In this document: positions 33,091-41,448 of the stretch, piece after piece
Position numbering within the stretch: position 1 is the stretch's first letter
Layout: each line of letters starts with the position of its first letter
Source: Streptomyces sp. MP131-18
GTDB lineage: Bacteria > Actinomycetota > Actinomycetes > Streptomycetales > Streptomycetaceae
DNA length: 64,000 nucleotides
Direction: 5' to 3'
NCBI RefSeq assembly: GCF_001984575.1
Contig: NZ_LZNS01000001.1
Coordinates: forward strand, 6,683,493 to 6,747,492
The notes under the pieces: generated by a model
Told to the model about the DNA's origin: nothing
Seen by the model: only the letters and a program-made list of their open reading frames with translations
The model's database searches: none
Translations under genes and position numbers: made by a program

Positions 33091-33696
33091 ATGGCCGCCG
33101 TGCTGCGCACCGTGAACCGTGCCCTCCTGCTCCTGACCGGTCTCTGCCTGATCGGTGCCGGTCTCGCGGCCCTCGTCGCCGCGCTCGACCTGCCGCGCCG
33201 GTGGGGCTTCGACATGCCGTCCGGCTGGTCCTGGCGCGCCCCGCACGACGTGCTGCTCGCGCACGCCGACCGGACCCAGTGGCGAGCGGAAGGCTGGTGG
33301 TGGCCGGTGGTCATCGGCAGCCTCTCGCTGCTCGTGCTGCTGTCCCTGTGGTGGCTGCTGGCCCAGCTGCGGCGCCGCCGGCTGGCCGAGATGCTGGTGG
33401 ACAGCGGCGACGGCGTGGGCGCCCAGCTGCGCGGGCGCGCGATGGAGGACGTGGTGGCCGCGGAGGCCGAGACCCTGCCGGGCGTCGACCGGGCGCGGGT
33501 CAGCCTGACGGGCCGCCGCAACCAGCCCCGGCTCGGCCTCGGGCTGCTGCTCACCCCGCAGGCGGCCCCCGACGACGTCGTCAGGCGGCTGCGCACGGAG
33601 GCGGTGGAGCACGCCCGCGCCTCGGCAGGGCTCGACGCCCTGCCCGCGGAAGCCCGCCTCCGCGCCACCAAACACCCGGCGGAGCGCGTCAGTTAG
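33091..33696 (+). CDS. amaP: AmaP-like alkaline shock membrane anchor
   Basis: A 201-aa protein. Two N-terminal hydrophobic spans (about residues 10-32 and 73-92) enclose an extracytoplasmic loop, and a cytoplasmic tail has an Asp23-type pattern (AMEDVVAAEAETLPGVDRARVSLTGRRNQPRLGLGLLLTP). In Staphylococcus, AmaP anchors Asp23 at the membrane. ATG 33091 is preferred to GTG 33088; the start lies 4 bp after the previous stop. It is the last gene of the cluster and convergent with the next gene. Confidence 0.75.
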   Translation: MAAVLRTVNRALLLLTGLCLIGAGLAALVAALDLPRRWGFDMPSGWSWRAPHDVLLAHADRTQWRAEGWWWPVVIGSLSLLVLLSLWWLLAQLRRRRLAEMLVDSGDGVGAQLRGRAMEDVVAAEAETLPGVDRARVSLTGRRNQPRLGLGLLLTPQAAPDDVVRRLRTEAVEHARASAGLDALPAEARLRATKHPAERVS

Positions 33697-33738
33697 CCGG
33701 CCGGTAACCGCGGCCGCCGAAGACTGACCGCGGAGGGC

Positions 33739-34383
33739 TCAGCCCCCCAGCAGCAGCCCCAGAACCAACCTGATCGGCACGATCAGCACCAGCACGTTGA
33801 GGACCAATCCGGCTTCGAGCAGGCGACCGCGTATGCCTCGCCGGAGTAGGCGGCTGCCCCGCCACACTCCGTAGGCTGCCAGGCCGGCCGACGCGAGCAC
33901 CATGACGACCGAAAGAGCCCCTCCCGCCCCGCTCGGTGCGGCAATGTTGATGACGATGTAGACCAGGACCAGCTGTGGAAGCCCCAGCAGCCATACCTTC
34001 CATACCTCGGCCGCATCCGGGGTGACCTGGGCCGGAGCCGCCGCGGCCGGCATGGGGGGCGGGAATGCTGGTGGGGGGCCCGCAGCGGCGCCCTGGGGCG
34101 TGGCGGTCCGAGCCGGTGGGGCTGGCCACAGACGCAGGACCTTGGACATCAGCCCGGCGAAGTCCGGGTCCGCCCGCAACTCTTCGGCGAGTACAGAGGC
34201 GACGATGCTCGCCGATCCCTCGTCGCGCTGTTCGTGCAGGCGGGCCAACGCAGAGGCGCCCAGGGTGCTTCTGCCGAGGCGGCCCCAGACCAGTTCCCGT
34301 ACCGCTGACTCCTGCTCGGCCGAGGCCGGAGCGCCTCCGGTCAGCACCCGCACCGCCGCGGCGGCCAACTCCGGAGCCTGCAT
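33739..34383 (-). CDS. Hypothetical membrane protein
   Basis: A 214-aa protein from ATG 34383, with AGGGGG 8 bp upstream. Residues 1-80 are soluble and helical (APELAAAAVRVLTGGAPASAEQ...). A Pro/Ala linker follows at 95-130, then three or so hydrophobic segments (about 138-157, 162-180, 192-213). The short helical head plus membrane tail resembles effector-associated or death-like adaptor proteins seen in Streptomyces, but I do not recognise it and see no partner nearby. Confidence 0.6.
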   Translation of the reverse strand: MQAPELAAAAVRVLTGGAPASAEQESAVRELVWGRLGRSTLGASALARLHEQRDEGSASIVASVLAEELRADPDFAGLMSKVLRLWPAPPARTATPQGAAAGPPPAFPPPMPAAAAPAQVTPDAAEVWKVWLLGLPQLVLVYIVINIAAPSGAGGALSVVMVLASAGLAAYGVWRGSRLLRRGIRGRLLEAGLVLNVLVLIVPIRLVLGLLLGG

Positions 34384-34645
34384 TCCCCGTCCCCCTGCCA
34401 GGCCCCCAACCCCACCGGTCAAGGCTCAGTGCCAGGAACGTACCGGTGGTCGAAGTTCAGTGGCAAGTACACGACATGCGCCGCCACGGAACAGGATCGT
34501 CCGCACTCGGCCGCAGGCCCGAGCCCCTCGGGACTTGCCGACGGGCTACCTGCTGCCCGGAGCCGGTGAGTCCGCCACCGGTCGGGGCCGCCGCTTGGCG
34601 TGGTGGCGGGGCAGTCGGTCCGGGTGGTGGGGGAGGGGTGAGGGG
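34384..34645. other. Non-coding spacer between SURF1 and hypothetical gene
   Basis: 262 bp with no convincing ORF. A weak inverted repeat (CCGCCAC near 34571 and GTGGCGG near 34601) lies just downstream of the SURF1 stop and could terminate that transcript. Confidence 0.35.
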
Positions 34646-35500
34646 TCAGGAGGTGGCGGCCGGAGCGGCCTTCCGCGGGGCCCGCTCCTCCTCGTTCTCG
34701 TTCTTCTGCTCCGCACCCGGCGCGGAGCGCGGCTTCTCCGCCGCGCGTCGCCGGTCCTGGACCTCGCGCCGCAGCAGCAGCACCCAGCCCACCGGAACGC
34801 CCGCCGCGAACAGCCACCACTGCACCGCGTAGGCGAAGTGGGCGCCGATGCCCGTGTGATCGGGCTCGGGCAGCAGCTCGGGCTGCGCCGCCTCGTCCGC
34901 CGGGGCGGGGTCGGTCGCGGTCAGCTCCAGGTAGCCGCCGAGCACCTGCCTGCCCAGGGCGTCGGCGCGCTCCTCGCTGCTGATCATCATGACCATGCCG
35001 TCGGGCAGCCCCTGCCGCTCCCTGATCCCGGTGGTGCCCGTGGACTCGTCGGCCATCAGGCGGCCGGTGACCGTGACCTCGCCGCCCGGCGGGGCCGGCA
35101 CCTCGGGCATCCGCGTCAGGTCGTTTCCTGCCGCGATCCAGCCGCGGTTGACCATCGCTGCCGTGCCGTCCTCCCGCAGCAGCGGGGTCAGCACGTAGTA
35201 GCCCACGGCACCGTCGCCATTGGAACGCTGCCGGACCACCACCTCGCGGTCCTGGTCGTAGACGCCCGTCGCGGTCACGGGGCGGTAGCGGTCGTCCGGG
35301 TCGACCGGCCCGCCGGGCGAGGACAGCTCGGACATGGGCACCGCGGGGGCCGCCAGGCTGCCGGCGATCAGGTCGTTCCGCTCGACGCGCTGCCCGTGCC
35401 GGTCGAACTGCCAGAACCCGAGCCACGTCAGGGCCGGGACCATCAGCAGCGCAACGAGGGTGAGGATCACCCACTGCCGGGACAGCAGAAAGCGGTACAC
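34646..35500 (-). CDS. SURF1 family cytochrome oxidase biogenesis protein
   Basis: A 284-aa protein with the SURF1 topology: an N-terminal transmembrane segment (WVILTLVALLMVPALTWLGFWQ, about 9-30), a large extracytoplasmic domain (RYRPVTATGVYD, MVNRGWIAAG), and a second span near the C terminus (HFAYAVQWWLFAAGVPVGWVLLLRR, about 215-240). An Arg/Glu/Ala tail follows. SURF1 assists heme a insertion into aa3-type cytochrome oxidase. GTG 35500 is used. It lies 25 bp downstream of the exonuclease gene on the same strand. Confidence 0.9.
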   Translation of the reverse strand: MYRFLLSRQWVILTLVALLMVPALTWLGFWQFDRHGQRVERNDLIAGSLAAPAVPMSELSSPGGPVDPDDRYRPVTATGVYDQDREVVVRQRSNGDGAVGYYVLTPLLREDGTAAMVNRGWIAAGNDLTRMPEVPAPPGGEVTVTGRLMADESTGTTGIRERQGLPDGMVMMISSEERADALGRQVLGGYLELTATDPAPADEAAQPELLPEPDHTGIGAHFAYAVQWWLFAAGVPVGWVLLLRREVQDRRRAAEKPRSAPGAEQKNENEEERAPRKAAPAATS

Positions 35501-35525
35501 AGCAGTCGACGGTACCCGAACGGGG

Positions 35526-36539
35526 TCAGCGCTCAGGCGCCGGGGCCACGTCCCGCAGCAGGTGCGTGAAGGCCGCCTCGTCCAGGACCGGGGTGCCGAA
35601 CGCCCGCGCGTTCACCACTTTGGAGGTCCTGGAGTCCGGGTCGTTGGTCACCAGCAGGCTGGTCAGGCGCGAGACGCCGGAGGCGACGTGCAGCCCCGCC
35701 TCGAACGCCTGGTCCTCCAGGAGCTCGCGGTCCACCGACGTGTCCCCGGAAAAGGCGACCCGCATGCCCTGCACGAGCCGCCCGCCCGCCTCGTACCGCC
35801 CTGGATTGGGCCACGGGCACGGGGGGCGGCGCCTGGCCGTGCGCCACCCGCCCCGCCAAGGCGCGGCCGTGGCCATGGCCACGCCCTGCGGCTCGGCGCC
35901 GCCGGCATCCGTCCAGCCCGCCAGCGGGCGGCAGGTGTGCAGCGGCAGCGCCAGCCGCCGCCTGGCCGCGTGCTGCAAGCTCGGCCGGAACGCCTCCGCG
36001 AGCACCCGGGCGTCGTCCAGCGCGTGGTGCGCCTGCCGCTGCGTCACCCCGAAGTAGGAAACCAGGGTCTCCAGCTTGTGGTTGTCCAGCGGCAGACCGA
36101 GCGCCTTGGACAGCAGAATCGTGCACAGCCGCTGCTCCACGGGCGCCGTGCGGTCGGTCCGCGCGTACTCCCTGGCGATCATCGTCCAGTCGAAGACCGC
36201 ATTGTGTGCCACGAGCACCCGCCCGGCCAGGCGCTCCGCGAACTCCCCGGCGATCTCGGAGAACAGCGGCGCGTCGGCGAGCACCTCGGCCGTCAGCCCG
36301 TGAATCCAGCTCGGCCCCGGATCGCGCTGCGGATTGACCAGCGTGTACCAGTGGTCCTCGACCTCGCCCCTGGCCGTCAGCCGGTACACGGCCGCGGACA
36401 CGATCCGGTCGCTGCGGCGCAGGCCGGTGGTCTCGACGTCCACCACGGCGTACCCCCCGGGGTACCCCGCGGGCCATGACTCATCGGCGGGCTGCTGGAC
36501 TTGGATGCGTGCCGCGGCGGCCTGGTGGTCTTCGAGCAT
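35526..36539 (-). CDS. DEDDh 3'-5' exonuclease with BRCT domain
   Basis: A 337-aa protein from ATG 36539. The exonuclease domain (about residues 20-190) has the motifs VVDVETTGLRR (Exo I, DxE), LVAHNAVFDWTMI (Exo II) and HHALDDARVLAE (Exo III, HxxxxD), as in the DNA polymerase III epsilon family. After a linker, residues about 255-337 form a BRCT-like domain (GMRVAFSGDTSVDRELLEDQAFEAGLHVASGVSRLTSLLV). That combination suggests a repair or proofreading nuclease separate from the replicative epsilon subunit. An in-frame GTG 6 bp upstream of the chosen ATG is also possible. Confidence 0.88.
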   Translation of the reverse strand: MLEDHQAAAARIQVQQPADESWPAGYPGGYAVVDVETTGLRRSDRIVSAAVYRLTARGEVEDHWYTLVNPQRDPGPSWIHGLTAEVLADAPLFSEIAGEFAERLAGRVLVAHNAVFDWTMIAREYARTDRTAPVEQRLCTILLSKALGLPLDNHKLETLVSYFGVTQRQAHHALDDARVLAEAFRPSLQHAARRRLALPLHTCRPLAGWTDAGGAEPQGVAMATAAPWRGGWRTARRRPPCPWPNPGRYEAGGRLVQGMRVAFSGDTSVDRELLEDQAFEAGLHVASGVSRLTSLLVTNDPDSRTSKVVNARAFGTPVLDEAAFTHLLRDVAPAPER

Positions 36540-36664
36540 GGTCACCGAGGATACGGCCCGGCACCGACAGTGGCCGCACCGCCGCCGGGAGTTGAGGGCC
36601 CGTCGGAACGGCCGCGGAGCCGTTGCCACGCACGTCTGTCCACGTGTGACGTACGCTGCGAGAC

Positions 36665-37651
36665 ATGCTGCTCGACACCTATGGGCGGATTGCCACGGAC
36701 CTGCGGGTCTCGCTGACCGACCGGTGCAATCTGCGCTGCACTTACTGCATGCCGGAGGAGGGCCTGTCCTGGCTCGCCAAGCCGGAGCTGCTGACGGACG
36801 ACGAGATCGTGCGGCTGGTCGGGATCGCGGTCACCCGGCTCGGCGTCACCGAGGTGCGGTTCACCGGCGGCGAGCCGCTGCTGCGCCGCGGCCTGGTCTC
36901 CATCGTGGAGCGCTGTGCCGCCCTCGCCCCCCGGCCGAAGCTGTCTCTCACGACGAACGGGATCGGTCTCGAACGCACGGCCGGGGCACTGCGCGCGGCC
37001 GGTCTCGACCGGGTCAACGTGTCGCTCGACACCACCGACCCCGAGGTCTTCGCGCGCATCACCCGCCGCAGACGGCACGAGGACGTGCTGCGCGGCCTGG
37101 CCGCGGCCAAGGCCGAGGGCCTGGCGCCGGTGAAGGTCAATGCGGTGCTGATGCCCGGGCTCAACGACACGGAGGCGCCCGGCCTGCTGGCCTGGGCGAT
37201 GGCACAGGACTACGAGCTGCGGTTCATCGAGCAGATGCCGCTGGACGCGCAGCACGGCTGGCAGCGGACGCAGATGATCACGGCGGGCGACATCCTTGAG
37301 TCGCTGCGGACCCGCTACACGCTGACGCCCGAGGAGGAGCGGCGCGGGGCGGCCCCGGCCGAGCGGTGGCTGGTGGACGGCGGTCCGCACCGGGTCGGGG
37401 TCATCGCCTCGGTCACCCGGCCGTTCTGCCGGGCCTGCGACCGTACGCGCCTCACGGCCGACGGCCAGGTCCGGACCTGCTTGTTCGCGCGCGAGGAGTC
37501 CGATCTGCGGGGCGCGCTGCGCGCGGGGGTGGACGACGCGGAGCTGGCGGAGCGGTGGCGGGTGGCGATGTGGGGCAAGAAGGCGGGCTCGGGTCTGGAC
37601 GACCCCTCCTTCGTCCAGCCGCAGCGCCCGATGTCAGCGATCGGGGGCTGA
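36665..37651 (+). CDS. moaA: GTP 3',8-cyclase MoaA
   Basis: A 328-aa radical SAM enzyme for the first step of molybdenum cofactor synthesis. The N-terminal cluster motif is CNLRCTYC (CxxxCxxC, about residues 21-28). FTGGEPLLRRG is the SAM-binding GGE region. The C-terminal second cluster site is CRACDRTRLTADGQVRTC, and the protein ends in the typical Gly-Gly (SAIGG). The length is standard. No other moa or moe gene is in the window. Its 3' end overlaps the convergent 80-aa gene by 18 bp. Confidence 0.95.
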   Translation: MLLDTYGRIATDLRVSLTDRCNLRCTYCMPEEGLSWLAKPELLTDDEIVRLVGIAVTRLGVTEVRFTGGEPLLRRGLVSIVERCAALAPRPKLSLTTNGIGLERTAGALRAAGLDRVNVSLDTTDPEVFARITRRRRHEDVLRGLAAAKAEGLAPVKVNAVLMPGLNDTEAPGLLAWAMAQDYELRFIEQMPLDAQHGWQRTQMITAGDILESLRTRYTLTPEEERRGAAPAERWLVDGGPHRVGVIASVTRPFCRACDRTRLTADGQVRTCLFAREESDLRGALRAGVDDAELAERWRVAMWGKKAGSGLDDPSFVQPQRPMSAIGG

Positions 37652-37876
37652 TGCCTGCCACGCGTCGAGCGCCACGACGTCCTTGAGGAAGCCGCGGATG
37701 CCGAGGAAGCGCGAGAGGTACTCGCGGTGCTCCTCGCAGGCCAGCCAGGTCTTGCGCCGCTCGGGGGTGTGCAGCTTCGGATTGTTCCAGGCGAGGACCC
37801 AGACAGCGGCGGCGCGGCAGCCCTTGGCCGAGCAGATCAGGTCGGTGGATGCGGATGAGGCAGACACGGAATCCAT
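37634..37876 (-). CDS. Small zinc-ribbon-like protein
   Basis: An 80-aa protein with CSAKGCRAAAVWVLAWNN, LACEEHREYL and a C-terminal FLGIRGFLKDVVAL helix. The C-x4-C and C-x2-H spacing suggests one metal site. Homologues are widespread but unnamed in Streptomyces, as far as I recall. ATG 37876 is used. It overlaps moaA by 18 bp tail to tail, so both transcripts contain antisense to each other. Confidence 0.7.
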   Translation of the reverse strand: MDSVSASSASTDLICSAKGCRAAAVWVLAWNNPKLHTPERRKTWLACEEHREYLSRFLGIRGFLKDVVALDAWQASAPDR

Positions 37877-37914
37877 CCAACATCCTCAACAATGCGCACG
37901 GAAAACACAGAAGG

Positions 37915-37952
37915 CGACGCCGGGCAGCCACGGGGGGAGCCGCCCGGCGTCG
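37915..37952 (-). terminator. Hairpin downstream of DUF3099 gene
   Basis: CGACGCCGGGC and GCCCGGCGTCG form an 11-bp perfect stem with a 16-nt loop, between the tyrS-DUF3099 pair and the small zinc-ribbon gene on the same strand. No T-tract. Confidence 0.55.
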
Positions 37953-38071
37953 GTCGTCGCTCCGACGGGGGATACGGAGCGCTCTTGAAGTATGACATGC
38001 ATTGCCCCGGTGGGCGCAGGGGATCTGCTCAATTGATTTGAGGATTCCTTGAGCTTCGCAGGCCGGAGGGG

Positions 38072-38404
38072 TCAACTCCGGTTGTGGAGGTCACTGTTTC
38101 CAGGTGGCAGGGCGCGCTTCGCCTCGTCGCCGAGGAAGGTGGACGGCAGCGAAGGCACGTTCTCCCGGCCCGCGTTCGCGATCACTACGGCAACATACGG
38201 CAGCACCGTCCCCAGAACCAGTGCCACGATCGCCAGCGGCCGGCTCACGTCCCACAGCACGAAGGTGAGCAACACCGCCACGGTGCGTACGAGCATGGAG
38301 ATGATGTAACGGCGCTGGCGCCCCCGTACGTCGTCGTCGAGCCCTTGGCGGGCCTCCGTGATCCGGAAGACCGCCGTATCGGCCGTATCGCGTCGCAAGC
38401 GCAT
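38072..38404 (-). CDS. DUF3099 family membrane protein
   Basis: A 110-aa protein with a soluble N terminus (FRITEARQGLDDDVRGRQRRYIISM), two hydrophobic segments (about residues 38-56 and 60-80) and the conserved NAGRENVPSLPSTF tail of DUF3099. Function unknown. ATG 38404 is preferred over ATG 38422 because conservation begins near MRLRRDT. It lies 22 bp after the tyrS stop and is probably cotranscribed. Confidence 0.82.
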   Translation of the reverse strand: MRLRRDTADTAVFRITEARQGLDDDVRGRQRRYIISMLVRTVAVLLTFVLWDVSRPLAIVALVLGTVLPYVAVVIANAGRENVPSLPSTFLGDEAKRALPPGNSDLHNRS

Positions 38405-38426
38405 TGCCTCACCACCCGCCATCAGG

Positions 38427-39836
38427 CTAGCCCCGCACCTGGGCCAGCTTTCGTCCGGCCTTCAGGAAGACGCCGTCCGGCGTCCCCGTCGCCGCTGCCA
38501 GATGCTCGGCCACCACCTCGCCCAGCGGGCGCAGCGCGTCCGCCTCGGCCAGCACGGCACTGTCCTGCTCCTCGCCGGTCTGGAGGACCAGGCGCAGCCC
38601 CTTCTGCTTCGCCAGCCGCCGGGCCGCCGACGCGCTCGGGGTGAACTCGAGGATCTTGGTCAGCACCGTCGCGATGCCCTCGCCGCCGTGCTCGCCGAGG
38701 TCCACCTCGGGCAGGGCGCCCACGTCAGTGAAGCTGCGCCGGGAGAACTGGGCGGTGAAGCCCGCCCGTGCCGCCATGGCCGCTTCGGTCCCGTGCAGCA
38801 CGGCCACGACCTCGCCGGCGAGCACCTTCTTCAGGTCCATCGGGTGCAGCGAGCCGTCCGCGAGCCGTCCCGTGGCCGCCGCCAGCTCCTCGTCCGTCCA
38901 CTCGGTCCACGCCCGCAGGTAGGGCTCCATCAGCCGGTCGGGAATCGACATGATCTTGCCGAACACGTCCTCGGCCGTCGCCGCGAGCGGCACGTAGTTG
39001 CCCTTGGACTTCGACATCTTCGCGCCGGAGCCGTCCGTGCCCTCGATCAGCGGCATGGTGACGATCAGCTGCGGGGTCAGTCCGTAGATCTCCATGACCC
39101 GGCGCCCCATCTGCATGTTGAGCAGCTGGTCGACGCCGCCGAGCTCCACATCCGCGTCGATCTCGGCCGAGTCGATGGCCATGGCCACCGGGTAGATCAG
39201 CTCCGACATGGTCAGCCCGTGGCCGCCGTCGAGACGCGTGCGGAAGTCGTCCCGCTGGAGCAGCGAGGAGGCCGGCACCTGCGCCAGGACACCGATCAGC
39301 TTCGGCAGCGTCACCGCGCCGAGCCACTCGCTGTTGTGCCGGAAGGCGACCCGCTCGAAGTCGAAGAACGGCCGCACCTGCTCGCGGTAGCCCGCCAGAT
39401 TGCGCGCGATGTCCTCGTCGGTCAGCGGCGGCCGTTCCGTGGAACGCCCCGACGGGTCGCCGATCTTGGCGGTGACGTCGCCGATGATCAGGGTCACGTC
39501 GTGCCCCATGCGCTGGAAGCGGCTGAGCACGATGATCGGCACCGCGTGCCCCAGGTGCACGTCGGTGGCCGTCGGGTCGATGCCGAGCTTGACGTGCAGC
39601 CCGCGCCCGCCGGAACGGGCCGCCTCGATCCGCTCCGCCAGCGTGTCCGGCGAGGGCAGCACGTCGACGGCGCGCCCCGCGATCAGCCGCGCCTGCTCGG
39701 CCGGGGACAGGTCGGACAGGTCCAGATAACGCCGCGTGCCCGTCTCCTCCAGCAGCTGCCGCACGACGGAGTCGGAGGAGAGATCCTGCGTCAGCAGCGC
39801 GCGGGCGCGCCGCACGGATTCACCGAGGCGTGTCAC
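38427..39836 (-). CDS. tyrS: Tyrosine-tRNA ligase
   Basis: A 469-aa class I aminoacyl-tRNA synthetase. The HIGH motif is HLGH (after KLGIDPTATDV) and the KMSKS loop is present exactly (GAKMSKSKGNYV). The C-terminal S4-like RNA-binding domain is short (SASAARRLAKQKGLRL). GTG 39836 has AGGAC upstream. No T-box features such as a specifier stem or TGGxACC loop are seen in the 202-bp leader, although a TAGGAT -10 lies on the minus strand near 39875. Confidence 0.94.
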   Translation of the reverse strand: MTRLGESVRRARALLTQDLSSDSVVRQLLEETGTRRYLDLSDLSPAEQARLIAGRAVDVLPSPDTLAERIEAARSGGRGLHVKLGIDPTATDVHLGHAVPIIVLSRFQRMGHDVTLIIGDVTAKIGDPSGRSTERPPLTDEDIARNLAGYREQVRPFFDFERVAFRHNSEWLGAVTLPKLIGVLAQVPASSLLQRDDFRTRLDGGHGLTMSELIYPVAMAIDSAEIDADVELGGVDQLLNMQMGRRVMEIYGLTPQLIVTMPLIEGTDGSGAKMSKSKGNYVPLAATAEDVFGKIMSIPDRLMEPYLRAWTEWTDEELAAATGRLADGSLHPMDLKKVLAGEVVAVLHGTEAAMAARAGFTAQFSRRSFTDVGALPEVDLGEHGGEGIATVLTKILEFTPSASAARRLAKQKGLRLVLQTGEEQDSAVLAEADALRPLGEVVAEHLAAATGTPDGVFLKAGRKLAQVRG

Positions 39837-40038
39837 GTTGTGTCCTGAAAGTAGGGGCGGACGGGTCCCGCCCATCCTACGGCGCGGCCACCGGCGCCGA
39901 CGCGCGGAAAATGGCCGGAAGCGACCGCAACGCCGACCGCGCGCTTATGCATTCGGGACCGGAAGAACCGCGCGCCGTGAATGCGGTCCGGGCGAAAGGC
40001 GCATTTCCCCGGGCCGCGGAATTCCCGGCCCCGCCGGC

Positions 40039-41448
40039 TCACACTCCGGGGCTGACGGAACTCATGTGGAACTCGGGGACGCGCAGCGCCGGCATGGCCG
40101 TGCGCGGGAAGTATTCGCCCCACTCGCGCGAGCGGCACCGGTCGGTCGCGCCCGCCTCGGTGGCCCGGCCCAGCGCGTCGACCGGGGACTCGTTGAAGCG
40201 GAAGTTGTTCACCACGCCGGTCACCTCGCCCTTCTCCACGAGGTAGACGCCGTCCCTGGTCAGGCCGGTCAGGAGCAGCGGCCTCGGGTCCACCTCGCGG
40301 ATGTACCACAGCGACGTGATCAGCAGCCCGCGCTCCGTGCGCGCCACCAGGTCGGAGACCGTGCCCGTGCCGCCCGCGTCCAGCAGCAGGTTGTCGCTGA
40401 ACGGCGCCTGCGGCAGCCCGGTCAGCCCCGCGGTGTGCCGGGTCGTCGGCAGCCGCCGCAGCACCCCCTCGGTGATCCAGTCCGTCCGCGACAGCGGCAG
40501 GCCGTTGTCGAAGACGGACACCGCCGGGGTCAGGGAGTCGGTCGAGGAGCGCGCGACGAGGAACGGGAAGCCCTCGACGCCCGGCGCCGCCGGGTCGCTC
40601 CACAGGTTCAGCGGCAGCGCGGCCAGCCGCTCGCCGACGCGGGTGCCGCCGCCCGCGCGGCTGAAGACCGTGCGGCCCTCGTGCGCGTTCCGTGCGTCGG
40701 ACATCCAGTGCTGGTAGATCACCAGGTCCGCGACGGAACTGGGCGGCAGCAGCGTCTCGTACCGCCCGGCGGGCAGGTCGACCCGGCGCTCGGCCCAGCG
40801 CAGCCGAACGGCCAGACCGGCGTCGAGGGCCGCCGGGTCGACGTCGGAGAAATCGTCGGTGGGCACGGTCACGTACGCGGACCTGCCGCGGTCGGGCGAC
40901 TTGGCGTTCAGCTCCACGTGGCCGGTCCGCTGGTCGTGCCGCAGCCGCAGCCCTGCCGACGTGCCGAGGTAGGTGGAGACCACCTGGTGGTGCGCGAAGC
41001 CGAACAGTTCGCGCCCGCCGGCCCGCGCCCTGGCGAACGTCTCGCCGAGCGCGGGCGCGAAGTCCGCGAACACCTCGGGCGAGGTCACGGCGGGCGGCTC
41101 GGTAAACCGCGCGTCGGCCGGTCTGACCCCGGCCGGCGGCTGGGCGTCCTCGGCCGCGGGGGACTGGCGCGCGGCCTCCTCGGCGGCCAGGACCAGTGGC
41201 CTGAGTTCCTCCGCGGTGACCGCGCTGCGCGACACCACGCCGGAGGCGGTGCCGTGCGCGCCGTCGACGGTGGCGATGACCGTGAGCCGCCGGCCGCGGG
41301 TCACGCCGTTGGTGGTCAGCGCGTTGCCCGCCCAGCGCAGATTCGCGGTCGACTCCTCGTCGGCGATCACGACCGTGCCGTCGGCCCGTGACAGCTCAAG
41401 TGCGCGTTCGACGATCTCGTGGGGCGTGCCGGTTCTGAAGGAGGTCAT
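40039..41448 (-). CDS. tldE: TldE/PmbA family metalloprotease subunit
   Basis: A 469-aa TldE (PmbA) protein, the partner that lacks the HExxxH zinc site and forms a heterodimer with TldD. It shows the family C terminus (SLWYIREVDPRPLLLTGLTRDGVYLVEKGEVTGVVNNFRFNESP). Its ATG 41448 overlaps the tldD stop by 4 bp. The complex degrades unfolded peptides and in some bacteria matures microcins or other RiPPs. No precursor peptide is evident in the window. Confidence 0.92.
   Translation of the reverse strand: MTSFRTGTPHEIVERALELSRADGTVVIADEESTANLRWAGNALTTNGVTRGRRLTVIATVDGAHGTASGVVSRSAVTAEELRPLVLAAEEAARQSPAAEDAQPPAGVRPADARFTEPPAVTSPEVFADFAPALGETFARARAGGRELFGFAHHQVVSTYLGTSAGLRLRHDQRTGHVELNAKSPDRGRSAYVTVPTDDFSDVDPAALDAGLAVRLRWAERRVDLPAGRYETLLPPSSVADLVIYQHWMSDARNAHEGRTVFSRAGGGTRVGERLAALPLNLWSDPAAPGVEGFPFLVARSSTDSLTPAVSVFDNGLPLSRTDWITEGVLRRLPTTRHTAGLTGLPQAPFSDNLLLDAGGTGTVSDLVARTERGLLITSLWYIREVDPRPLLLTGLTRDGVYLVEKGEVTGVVNNFRFNESPVDALGRATEAGATDRCRSREWGEYFPRTAMPALRVPEFHMSSVSPGV

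Noticed and set aside
39837..40038. T-box riboswitch upstream of tyrS
   Set aside because: No specifier loop, T-box sequence or terminator/antiterminator pair is visible in the 202-bp leader.
38358..41391. Long plus-strand ORFs opposite tyrS and tldE
   Set aside because: The translations are Arg/Gly/His-rich without domains, while the minus frames encode complete TyrS and TldE.
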